24,514 nt of DNA from Candidatus Helarchaeota archaeon (GTDB lineage: Archaea > Asgardarchaeota > Lokiarchaeia > Helarchaeales > HEL-GB-A), in NCBI GenBank assembly GCA_013375405.1, contig JABXJU010000044.1, forward strand, positions 1 through 24,514, in the 5' to 3' direction. The notes below the pieces were generated by a model, which saw only the letters and a program-made list of their open reading frames with translations, had not been told where the DNA came from and ran no database searches. The translations under genes were made by a program, and so were the position numbers. Positions 16,263 through 24,240 of the stretch are shown here, piece after piece. Positions within the stretch are counted from its first letter, which is position 1, and each line of letters opens with the position of its first letter.

Positions 16263-16307
16263 ATGATTCCCCGATGGTAAAAGAGAAATTAAAAAAGGAA
16301 TTAAATC

Positions 16308-17030
16308 TTATTCTTCTTCGAGTTCAACTTGTTTTTTAATTGAAATACCTGATTTTAAGGGTTTCGTGAGTTTTTTCACGATATTAGGCCAGAAAGGTTC
16401 GGTGAATTCACCCTCATACTTCACAGCAGTTCGGTGCATTTCAATAGCATCTTCCGTTGGGCAAGCCGCTATGCATGTCCCACACAAAACGCATTTATCC
16501 TTATCTACCATTGTTTTTGGCGGTTTTTCCCAGCCTTTCTCTGCTTTTGGAATTGTAATGGACTCCGTTGGGCAAACCAATGCACAGGTTGAGCACCCCC
16601 CAACGCATTTCTCGGGATGTACTACCACCTCACCTTCACAGTATTTGCGTGCTTTAAAATCAAGTTTTGGTGCTTCAACTTCCTCATATAGCAAGGTTGG
16701 AATTGCTTTTTCATCAACAAGTTGTAGTTTGCGCTCATCATTGACAAGAAGGGAGAGAGCACCATAAGGGCACATGACATCGCATGTACCACAGAAACTA
16801 CATTTATTTTGGTCAATTAATATAGAGGCAAGATTTGGATTAACGGGATCAGCCCTTGCTGTCGCGCCAATGGGGCCTCGGGAAATAGCATCCTTCGGAC
16901 AGACAATTAGGCAAGTCATACAGCCTTGGCATTTTTTTAAATTATGATTAAGAGTAGTTCTTAAGTTTAGGAGCCGCATTTCTATTGTTTGGGTTTCTTC
17001 ATCGATAGATCGAATGAAAGCAGGGTACAT
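16308..17030 (-). CDS. Four-cluster polyferredoxin, FwdF/EhbK-like
   Basis: The 240-residue protein carries four CxxCxxCxxxCP-type [4Fe-4S] motifs: Cys34-44, Cys77-87, Cys142-153 (a CxxxCxxCxxxC variant) and Cys180-190. The motifs come as two pairs, each closer to the other than between pairs. This resembles half of the eight-cluster FwdF subunit of formylmethanofuran dehydrogenase or a hydrogenase-linked polyferredoxin, and it should carry electrons between soluble partners. No membrane helix is seen. GGAGGAGG precedes its ATG by seven bases, inside the end of the ferredoxin gene just upstream. The two genes are certainly translated together. Confidence 0.82.
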   Translation of the reverse strand: MYPAFIRSIDEETQTIEMRLLNLRTTLNHNLKKCQGCMTCLIVCPKDAISRGPIGATARADPVNPNLASILIDQNKCSFCGTCDVMCPYGALSLLVNDERKLQLVDEKAIPTLLYEEVEAPKLDFKARKYCEGEVVVHPEKCVGGCSTCALVCPTESITIPKAEKGWEKPPKTMVDKDKCVLCGTCIAACPTEDAIEMHRTAVKYEGEFTEPFWPNIVKKLTKPLKSGISIKKQVELEEE

Positions 17031-17033
17031 TTA

Positions 17034-17306
17034 TCATTCCTCCTCCTGAACTGGAAATTCAATGGAAATTGCTTTTGGAAGACAGGCTTCAATACAAAGC
17101 CCGCACCCATCACACAAACGGATGTTTTCTATAAATAATGTTCCATTCTTCACCGTTAAGATTGTCTTAGTTTCGTCAATTGAACCATCTGGGTTCTTAT
17201 TTATTGGACACGCGACCACACAATCTCCACAGCCAATGCACAATCGCATATTCACCTTGGGACGATAGACACGAGTTTCTGGTACTTCTTCAGTATCCGT
17301 TTGCAT
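17034..17306 (-). CDS. Two-cluster ferredoxin, FwdG-like
   Basis: The 90-residue protein has two [4Fe-4S] motifs: Cys23-xx-26-xx-29-xxx-33-Pro and Cys65-xx-68-xx-71-xxx-75. In the second, the usual Pro directly after the last Cys is displaced by one residue (CLP). The spacing between motifs is long for a clostridial-type ferredoxin but is like the FwdG subunit. It lies directly before the polyferredoxin gene with a three-base gap. GGATTGATG precedes its ATG. A likely TATA box lies about 55 bases upstream (17361-17370). Confidence 0.82.
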   Translation of the reverse strand: MQTDTEEVPETRVYRPKVNMRLCIGCGDCVVACPINKNPDGSIDETKTILTVKNGTLFIENIRLCDGCGLCIEACLPKAISIEFPVQEEE

Positions 17307-17360
17307 TTTTCATCAATCCTGAACAGTTAAAAGATTTTCACCTAAACAATTCCTAAAGAG

Positions 17361-17370
17361 ATTTTAAATA
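17361..17370 (-). promoter_or_regulatory. Possible TATA box for the ferredoxin pair
   Basis: TATTTAAAAT on the minus strand lies about 55 bases upstream of the ATG at 17306, in the 135-base gap after the radical SAM gene. Transcription would begin about 25 bases downstream, leaving a short leader. Sequence resemblance only. Confidence 0.35.
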
Positions 17371-17441
17371 TTTTTGACTGCATAGAATTACATCTCTATC
17401 GCGTTTTAACTATTTTTCTTAATTGAGTTAATAGAATTTGG

Positions 17442-18662
17442 TCACTCTTCAGGACCTAAGTGCCCATCACGAGTCTGTGCCATTACGCAAGTCAATCCCA
17501 CCGATTCTAATAATTTTTTGATGGTTTTCATTTCTTTAATAGTGGGATACTTCAATTGAGTTCCGATGCTACGAAATTCAGGGCGATAATCTAAAATACA
17601 TACTTGGATTGAGGGATCTATTTGAGCTAGACGCTCAGCCCATTGAGATAATTCTTCGGTTCGTGTAGGTTCGTCAGGATAAAAGAATTGATTGTATGGC
17701 AGTCCAACACCCATGAAAACTTTTTCAGGATAGTAATTGTCGGCAATATATTTCACACAATTCCATGCAGTTTCAAGATATTTTTTTGCTAATTCCCTAT
17801 CAGTTAGGCAGGTAATTTTTAGGAAGGTCTCAAGTGTAACCGCCTTGAGATCAGGACCTACATCCGTCAGGCCCGCGGTAACGAGCTCGTCAATGTAGTC
17901 AGGGGTAAGAATGCTTGCATTCGTATCGAGGTGGATGCGTGCGTCTTTGTCCGGGTTCAGGACCGCGAGTTTCTTGAAAAATTGAATCAACCAAGGACGA
18001 TTTAAAGTACTCTCCCCTCCTGAAATTGCCATGCGATCTACTCGATAACGTTTCCGGAAAGAAGTAAGCTGGAGCGCGGCGTTATCAGGTGTGACAGGAA
18101 GAGTTTGGCTCTTATAGGTCACCCTATAATTTTGACAGGTTCTGCATCTAAAATTACATCCGGCAACAAAGGTGGCGACCTCGATGAACCCTATAACAGA
18201 TTTTAAATCCCAAGGAGTCCCGACACCACCTACTGCGTGTGGACCAAATCCATCAATGATGCGACGTGGAGAGTAATCTTTTGGGAGTTTTGTTTGGATG
18301 CTCATCTGGGATTGAACTGATGTATGGCAAGAAGGAACTATTTCACCATTCGCTAGAACTGCGCAACTCTGACATCCACCCGTTTCACAAGGCGCAAAGA
18401 TTGCACCTTTCTCGGGGTATCGGCTAACTTTAAAACCTGCGAGCTCCAGTGCTTTCTTGATTGTTGTGCCCTGAAATACTTCAAACGTTTCACCATTTAT
18501 TATTATTTGAATGGAATCAGGAGGAATAGCTGGTTTACGCTCAATCGCATCATAAGGGCAGCCTAGATAGCAGGATTTACATCCAATACAAGAATTAGGG
18601 CTGGGACAGTGAATTATCTTCGTACAAAACTGGCATTCCCGGCATTTTTGGTCATTTTTCAC
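17442..18662 (-). CDS. Radical SAM protein fused to ferredoxin and [2Fe-2S] domains
   Basis: The 406-residue protein has three redox parts in order. Residues 7-35 carry CxxCxxCxxxxxCP and CxxCxxCxxxCP motifs for up to two [4Fe-4S] clusters. Residues 52-125 form a Fer2_4-like [2Fe-2S] domain with Cys92, Cys97, Cys100 and Cys112. From about 155 comes a radical SAM barrel with the CxxxCxxC motif CNFRCRTC (Cys169, 173, 176), ISGGES (214-219) and LDTNAS, as in pyruvate formate-lyase activating enzyme relatives. Its substrate is unknown and no glycyl radical enzyme is in the window. Translation begins at GTG 18662 without a clear ribosome binding site. It lies 135 bases before the ferredoxin pair and 70 bases after the NfeD-glycosidase gene. 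Confidence 0.88.
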   Translation of the reverse strand: MKNDQKCRECQFCTKIIHCPSPNSCIGCKSCYLGCPYDAIERKPAIPPDSIQIIINGETFEVFQGTTIKKALELAGFKVSRYPEKGAIFAPCETGGCQSCAVLANGEIVPSCHTSVQSQMSIQTKLPKDYSPRRIIDGFGPHAVGGVGTPWDLKSVIGFIEVATFVAGCNFRCRTCQNYRVTYKSQTLPVTPDNAALQLTSFRKRYRVDRMAISGGESTLNRPWLIQFFKKLAVLNPDKDARIHLDTNASILTPDYIDELVTAGLTDVGPDLKAVTLETFLKITCLTDRELAKKYLETAWNCVKYIADNYYPEKVFMGVGLPYNQFFYPDEPTRTEELSQWAERLAQIDPSIQVCILDYRPEFRSIGTQLKYPTIKEMKTIKKLLESVGLTCVMAQTRDGHLGPEE

Positions 18663-18732
18663 GTATTTTTCAATTTTTTGCAGGTTATCACATACTTAAT
18701 TCTTTTAGTTTCTCTAACGGATTATCTCGAAT

Positions 18733-20511
18733 TTAAAGATGAGAAAGATCGTTACCAACCACATAAATCGGAGACGAGCCTAAGGTGATCGTAATTGGAC
18801 CTTTTTCGGATTTAGTAGATTTACCAAAGAGATCCCAACGCTCAATCTTACGTCCATTGATTTTTATATCTTCTAATCCCTTGGGTATCCAGCAGACCCA
18901 GATGTTCTGATCTAATTTTCGGAATTTCACAATATATGCGCCCCCATAAGTCTTTTTTAAGCCTTCGCATATCGTGTTTGCCAATAGTCGTGTCATTGTC
19001 TTGTACGCATTATATGATGGTTTTGGCGTGAAATTTTCGAGCATTAGGCCGAATTGATTAATATCGCTGTGTTTGTACCAGATAATCCGTTCAATCCCGG
19101 CTACAATGCTGAGAACGTACATACGAACAAGGTATGCTGCCTGTACTTCTTGTGTAACAGGTCTAGCTGAGTGGTGCTTTGAAGTTGTCCAGCCCATTTC
19201 CGTGATCCAAATAGGTATTTTTACCCCATAGCGACTCATTAAGTTACGCAATGCATAGATTTCTTCCAGGTAGCCGGATGATTCGCATGATTTCTTAAAT
19301 CGGGGTCGATAAGGATGAATAGAGACCACATCCATGTATCGCCCAGCGCCAAGCTTGAGCATCCGCTCTAAGAAGGAGAGGTCGATTCTTGAAAGGGAAC
19401 ATCCCACGACAGTACACTCAGGATCAGTTTCTTTCGCAGTTTTATAAGCCGCTTTCAAGAGGGCACAATAGGCCGCTGGCTCGCGGTGAGGTTTCCAGAA
19501 TAACGAAATATTTGGCTCGTTCCAAATTTCCCAACATTTTGTCCAGTGTTTATAATGATTAATAATTGCGCGAACAAAGTTAGTATATCCTTCGATCTGT
19601 TCTTCACCAACAGGCGCGACCATAACGTTGTCACTGCCCGTGTAGTGTTTATTACCATAGGAAATAAGATTTAAGATGTGAATACCCTCTTCCTTCCATC
19701 TCTCAACAATACCGTCAGTACCGGGATCGAAAGAATAGACGCCCTTTTTCCGCTCAACAATTGCCCAAGCTGCATAATTTAGCCGTAGCCACCGCGCACC
19801 CATTGGCACAATTGTTTCAATCTCCTCGATTTTAGGATTACGGTCTGTAAGGACACCAAAAGGTGAAAGCTCCGCATCCTTTACAGGTTTCACTATTAAA
19901 TGTTCTTCCTCAATTCTCATAATCTTAACCTTTTGATCTTTTGAAATAGGGCAATGACCCTCAATACACTTTGCAGCCCAAATTTCTCCCCTTATGTATA
20001 CATTCCCTTCTGGCTTTATTTCCGATTGAGTTAAACCAATTTCACCAGGCCATGGAGAAAATTTAGGCGGTGCCATTTCAATTGACCTCAAAGTTATCCA
20101 TCCAAATATTACAGAAAGCACTATTGTAAAGTTTAACAATATTATCCATATTAAAATGAAATCCTGTGGTGCCATTGGTGCACTAAGGAATTTAAGAAAA
20201 AAAATCCCACCGAAAATTACACAACCAATACCAGCTATGGTAGGAATTTTTTCTGGAATGTCCTCAACTTCCACTTCTATAATGAATAGAATTACTCCGC
20301 TAATAATTAAAATTATTGATGGAAAATTATTTCCAATTATGATAATGCCAATAATAGAAAACCCCAAGCAACCTCCGGCTACACCTATTATTTCCTTTTT
20401 CTGTACGGATAATCCATATAATAAAAAATAAATCCCAAGCATTAAAAGAATATAACATACCCATGGGTTACCAAATATATCAAGAAAAAAATTCTGAGAC
20501 AAAAGTATCAC
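18733..20511 (-). CDS. NfeD membrane/OB domain fused to a clan GH-A glycoside hydrolase
   Basis: The 592-residue protein starts with about five membrane helices (residues 15-33, 41-60, 64-80, 91-109 and 118-140) and an NfeD-type OB domain (about 153-210: GEIGLTQSEI, KPEGNVYIRGEIWAA, IVKPV). A (beta/alpha)8 glycosidase follows. In WEIWNEPNI, Glu332 is the expected acid/base, and ITEMGWTT places the nucleophile at Glu438. These residues and the region order fit clan GH-A families such as GH39 or GH5. The GTG start at 20511 is chosen because a GGAG element stands just before it and the first in-frame ATG falls inside the second half of helix 1. Substrate and membrane topology are unknown. Confidence 0.85.
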   Translation of the reverse strand: MILLSQNFFLDIFGNPWVCYILLMLGIYFLLYGLSVQKKEIIGVAGGCLGFSIIGIIIIGNNFPSIILIISGVILFIIEVEVEDIPEKIPTIAGIGCVIFGGIFFLKFLSAPMAPQDFILIWIILLNFTIVLSVIFGWITLRSIEMAPPKFSPWPGEIGLTQSEIKPEGNVYIRGEIWAAKCIEGHCPISKDQKVKIMRIEEEHLIVKPVKDAELSPFGVLTDRNPKIEEIETIVPMGARWLRLNYAAWAIVERKKGVYSFDPGTDGIVERWKEEGIHILNLISYGNKHYTGSDNVMVAPVGEEQIEGYTNFVRAIINHYKHWTKCWEIWNEPNISLFWKPHREPAAYCALLKAAYKTAKETDPECTVVGCSLSRIDLSFLERMLKLGAGRYMDVVSIHPYRPRFKKSCESSGYLEEIYALRNLMSRYGVKIPIWITEMGWTTSKHHSARPVTQEVQAAYLVRMYVLSIVAGIERIIWYKHSDINQFGLMLENFTPKPSYNAYKTMTRLLANTICEGLKKTYGGAYIVKFRKLDQNIWVCWIPKGLEDIKINGRKIERWDLFGKSTKSEKGPITITLGSSPIYVVGNDLSHL

Positions 20512-20644
20512 ACTTCTCCAATGTTATTATTCAGTTAAAAAGTCCCTTCAACTAAATAAATAATAATGTTTAGAGTAATAGTCTACCCTATCTTAATTCA
20601 ATGAGTAATTATTGTGCAAATCCTTTAATATTTCTCCTCTTTTC

Positions 20645-20652
20645 CTATAAAT
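20645..20652 (+). promoter_or_regulatory. Possible TATA box for the FwdG-like ferredoxin gene
   Basis: CTATAAAT lies about 52 bases upstream of the GTG at 20704, in the divergent gap between the NfeD-glycosidase gene and this ferredoxin gene. Resemblance to an archaeal TATA box only. Confidence 0.35.
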
Positions 20653-20703
20653 GGAAATAATAAACTTTCGGATAAAGATTTTAGATTAATTGGTGGAATT
20701 TGA

Positions 20704-20961
20704 GTGACTGAATTCGAGATTACGGTTGATCACGAGCTATGCAGTGGCTGTTCTTCATGCGTGCTTGCCTGTCCCATAAATATTGAGCTTGAACCTCAGT
20801 GTGCGGATGGAGTAGCACCTAAGACGAACGATGTGGTTTTGCGGGTCATCAACGGTGTATGTTGCCCTTTGAAGATCGAACTCTGCAGGAATAAGACCTT
20901 TAAATGTGATCTCTGTGAGCAACTTTGCCCGAATGGGGCACTGAAGATAATAGAAAAATGA
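20704..20961 (+). CDS. Two-cluster ferredoxin, FwdG-like, with extra cysteines
   Basis: The 85-residue protein has a first [4Fe-4S] motif Cys13-xx-16-xx-19-xxx-23-Pro and a second in the modified spacing Cys61-x6-68-xx-71-xxx-75-Pro. Three additional cysteines (33, 53, 54) could bind a metal or form disulfides. It is close to FwdG and related small ferredoxins. It starts with GTG, preceded by GGTGGA seven bases upstream. It points towards fwdD and fwdB on the same strand but is separated from them by the oppositely oriented GH38 gene. Confidence 0.82.
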   Translation: MTEFEITVDHELCSGCSSCVLACPINIELEPQCADGVAPKTNDVVLRVINGVCCPLKIELCRNKTFKCDLCEQLCPNGALKIIEK

Positions 20962-20964
20962 GTT

Positions 20965-23664
20965 TTATTGATTAGTTATTTGGTATTTTATTAGAAAGGT
21001 TTTTATTTCAAATGGATTTATTTTGAATTTCAATGAATTTTGTTCTGATTTGACGGCTTGGGGATTAAGTTCCAATAAATCAGTTTCAAACCCGTTTTCA
21101 ATAGAAATTAAGTTTGAAAATATTATTTTGGCATCAGCCTCCTTGCCAGCAGTCTCGAATACCCGTATTACCAATGCTTGATCTTGCATATCTTCCGGAG
21201 GTTTCAATGCACTTGCAATCACGTTTGTCGGTTCTACCCTTAAGAATTCGAATTCTTCAGGGAGAATACCCGCATTTTTATTTACTGGGATTTGGGTAGG
21301 GGGATTATTGAACTCATTTGCCAGTAAATAGGATTCAGCAAGTCTCCAATCGCCTTTATGAATGTATAAGGAATAATCCACGGAGAATTCGGACTGTTCA
21401 TGCCATTTTCTTCTAGATGGGATGATGCTCTCAAGGGGGTCTCCCGCTCGAGGATACAAAGGTTTTCGCAAAATTGTCATCCGGATAAGGTTTTTATATT
21501 TAGGATGTAAGTATGCATCAAAACCATAGCGGGATTTATTAATTAGAGTTACTCCAAAATCTTCTTGAGATATATCAACCCATTTATGAGCGGGAATTTC
21601 CCATTGAGCTTTTTGTGCAGGTGTTTTTGGTTTTGTACTTCTTGTAATCACTCCAAACGGGATCTCGCAATGGATTTTCTCTGTGTCGACGTCCAAAGGA
21701 AAAGTTAATTTTACGATTGATGATTTAATATGATATTTTAAGTAGAGTTTGAAGTCAATGCGGTCCGTGTCAGCTAATAAAATGATTTGTTGAACAATTA
21801 AAATAGGAGGTTTTTCTGATCTTCTCTGAACTTCGACTAATAATCTTACGGGACCAGACTCTTTAAGTTCTACCTTAATTTCTTCTTTTAATTTAATTAG
21901 GCGTTTATTGTAACTTGGATCTATGTTCCAAGCATTACTTTGCTCAATGATTGGCAGTAGTGAAATTTGTAACCTCTCCTTAAAAATCTGAACCTTATTC
22001 CCAGGGGCTGTTAAAACCTCTTTATTTAAGTGTTTATGGTAAACACTTGAAATTGAACCAGATTTTTTATTAATTTCTACCTTTAGGAATGAATTTTCGA
22101 GTCTAATGGCATTCTCAGCCTCATGTGCAATCAGATCAGTTTCATATTCTGGAAGTGTTTCCGTGTTGGTTAAGGAGAAGAAAGTATATCCAATGCTAGG
22201 AATGTTTTTCGCAATGAAAATTTGCTTATTATCAATAATTTGAGAGGGAATCTCATTCCCACTTCTATCCTTGGTAATGAAATTTTGAGAATTATTAAGT
22301 TCTATTAAAGAATCTCGCTGCCATGAATGTGTATTAATGATTAAAAGCCCGTTTTCTGGTATAGTTATTTTCTTTGTGAGGAATTCGATCGCAGATCGTT
22401 GGATTTGGGCACGAGCTTGCTCAATTTTCTTAAAGTCATTTCGGGTATCTTCATAGACTTCTGGGATACTTGAGCCAGGTAATATATCGTGAAATTGGTT
22501 GAATAACAGAAGTTTCCACATTCGTTTGAGTTTTTCTGCGGGGTACTGCCACCTAAATAAAGTTGTTAAGCTTGAAATAGCCTCTAAATTATAGAGATCA
22601 AATTCAGTCTTTCGATTCAAAACTTTCAACCAAACTTGCGATGTATAAGTTCCCCGATGAGTCTCTAAATATAATTCATCATTCCAAATCGGAAGGCGAT
22701 CTTCATATTTTTCGATCTTTTTTAGATAGTCTCGCATAGTAATAAAGCCTATAATCTGTTTATGTCTAACGAAGTCTTTCAAATATATAATTTCAATCCT
22801 GAGAGGCCCGCCTCCACCATCACCAAGTCCAAATATAAAGGGAAGATCATGAATATACTCTGAGGTTCTCCTTTTCGAGATTGCCTCATAATCACTCCTA
22901 TAATTGAAGACATGTTCTTTTTGATTATTTTCTAAGAACTTTGTAAATTCCTTAAATTCACCTATTCCTGGTTTATTGACTATTATATTGAGTGAATAAG
23001 GCATATTGAGGGATAATACTTTGGAACCATCTGGACTTTGCCAATGAAACAGAAAAAATGGAAAATCTGTCTCTTTATTCCAATTTAATTTATTTGTGTA
23101 AAAGAATTTGGCCCCTGATTTCGCTAAAATTTGTGGAAGTGTCCATGTATATCCGAACGAATCAGATAACCAGCCAATTTCGCTCATTTTTCCGAATTTT
23201 TCGAGATAATATCGTTGTCCATAGAGTCTCTGGCGTACCAGAGATTCGCCGGAGGTACAATTCACGTCAGGTTCTATCCACATGCCCCCAACGATTTCTA
23301 ATCGCCCCTCTTTCACGCGTTGCTTGATCTTCTCAAATTTCTCCGGGAAATATGTTTCCATCCATTCAAAGTATTGGGGTGAGGAACACGAGAACTTAAA
23401 GAACGGATAATCATCCATATGTTTTAAAGCGTTAGAGAAAGTTACATTATTTTTTCGAATGGTATCCAGCCTTCGCCATAGCCAAGCAGCATCTAGGTGC
23501 GATTGGCCTATGGCATAAATATTATAATCAGTTTCTTTATATTTCCAAAGGAAAGTTCTTAATATCTTAATTATTATCTTCGCGCCTGGATAAAAAAAAT
23601 TTCTTTTATCTAAAAATTTCAAAGTTCTATCTAAAAAATGACTTTGCAAGAGATCATCAAGCAT
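20965..23664 (-). CDS. GH38 family alpha-mannosidase
   Basis: The 899-residue protein has the GH38 architecture. GQSHLDAAWLW (residues 53-63) supplies zinc ligands His56 and Asp58. GWLSDSFGY contains the catalytic nucleophile Asp168 in the W-x-x-D-x-F-G motif. FNQFHDILPG gives zinc ligand His392. A three-helix middle domain and a large beta-rich C-terminal part complete the expected order. It should hydrolyse alpha-linked mannose, possibly from N-glycans. No signal peptide or membrane helix is visible, so cytoplasmic action is likely. Its stop is only 3 bases from the end of the convergent ferredoxin gene. Confidence 0.93.
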   Translation of the reverse strand: MLDDLLQSHFLDRTLKFLDKRNFFYPGAKIIIKILRTFLWKYKETDYNIYAIGQSHLDAAWLWRRLDTIRKNNVTFSNALKHMDDYPFFKFSCSSPQYFEWMETYFPEKFEKIKQRVKEGRLEIVGGMWIEPDVNCTSGESLVRQRLYGQRYYLEKFGKMSEIGWLSDSFGYTWTLPQILAKSGAKFFYTNKLNWNKETDFPFFLFHWQSPDGSKVLSLNMPYSLNIIVNKPGIGEFKEFTKFLENNQKEHVFNYRSDYEAISKRRTSEYIHDLPFIFGLGDGGGGPLRIEIIYLKDFVRHKQIIGFITMRDYLKKIEKYEDRLPIWNDELYLETHRGTYTSQVWLKVLNRKTEFDLYNLEAISSLTTLFRWQYPAEKLKRMWKLLLFNQFHDILPGSSIPEVYEDTRNDFKKIEQARAQIQRSAIEFLTKKITIPENGLLIINTHSWQRDSLIELNNSQNFITKDRSGNEIPSQIIDNKQIFIAKNIPSIGYTFFSLTNTETLPEYETDLIAHEAENAIRLENSFLKVEINKKSGSISSVYHKHLNKEVLTAPGNKVQIFKERLQISLLPIIEQSNAWNIDPSYNKRLIKLKEEIKVELKESGPVRLLVEVQRRSEKPPILIVQQIILLADTDRIDFKLYLKYHIKSSIVKLTFPLDVDTEKIHCEIPFGVITRSTKPKTPAQKAQWEIPAHKWVDISQEDFGVTLINKSRYGFDAYLHPKYKNLIRMTILRKPLYPRAGDPLESIIPSRRKWHEQSEFSVDYSLYIHKGDWRLAESYLLANEFNNPPTQIPVNKNAGILPEEFEFLRVEPTNVIASALKPPEDMQDQALVIRVFETAGKEADAKIIFSNLISIENGFETDLLELNPQAVKSEQNSLKFKINPFEIKTFLIKYQITNQ

Positions 23665-23812
23665 TTCTATGCCTCATTAACAAAATTTGTGGTTATTTTT
23701 GAATAATTTTTCTTTTTGTTCTATTTATGTGATTAGAAATAGTTTTAAAAGAGTTTTTCATAAGTTTTGATAATAACCTTTTAGAAAATTTATTTAGAGT
23801 TAGTGAAGAGTT

Positions 23813-24211
23813 ATGGCAAGTTCAATTCAAATTAATCTAATTACGGCTCGAACAATACAGCAGGGACGCGCTCTTGAGGGGTCCAAGCATAGTGATAAAT
23901 ATACACGTGCCGCTGGAATTATTGAGCTCGATCCAGAAGATATAAAAAAACTGAAAATATATACTGGAACGATAGTTAAGGTCACCACAGCTCATGGTTC
24001 AGTTAATGTAAGGGCTGTAATTTCTCAAAACGCACCTCATCCAGGGCTCGCCTCAATACCAATGGGTCCGTGGGGGAATCATATTATTACTACAGATGTA
24101 TATTCAGTTGGAATGCCTTCGTTTAAAGGAATTGAGGCTACAATTGAAATGGCAGCTCCTGGAGAAAAAGTGCTGTCTGCTCTTGAGTTAATGCATGAAT
24201 TGAAAAAATAA
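23813..24211 (+). CDS. fwdD: Formylmethanofuran dehydrogenase subunit D
   Basis: The 132-residue protein matches FwdD/FmdD, the molybdopterin-dinucleotide-binding subunit of formylmethanofuran dehydrogenase, which interconverts CO2 and formylmethanofuran in the archaeal C1 pathway. The N-terminal TARTIQQGRALEGSK segment, the beta-barrel stretch VKVTTAHGSVNVRAVIS, and GLASIPMGPWGNHII are characteristic of this aspartate-decarboxylase-like fold. GTGA lies just before the ATG. The fwdB gene begins 29 bases downstream, so the two are cotranscribed. Confidence 0.92.
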   Translation: MASSIQINLITARTIQQGRALEGSKHSDKYTRAAGIIELDPEDIKKLKIYTGTIVKVTTAHGSVNVRAVISQNAPHPGLASIPMGPWGNHIITTDVYSVGMPSFKGIEATIEMAAPGEKVLSALELMHELKK

Positions 24212-24240
24212 TTTTAAATAACAAATTAAGGCGCAAAATT

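Noticed and set aside
16366..16767. 133-residue plus-strand frame across the polyferredoxin gene
   Set aside because: It is antisense to a gene with four clear [4Fe-4S] motifs; its Ser/His-rich composition is a by-product of the complementary Cys-rich code.
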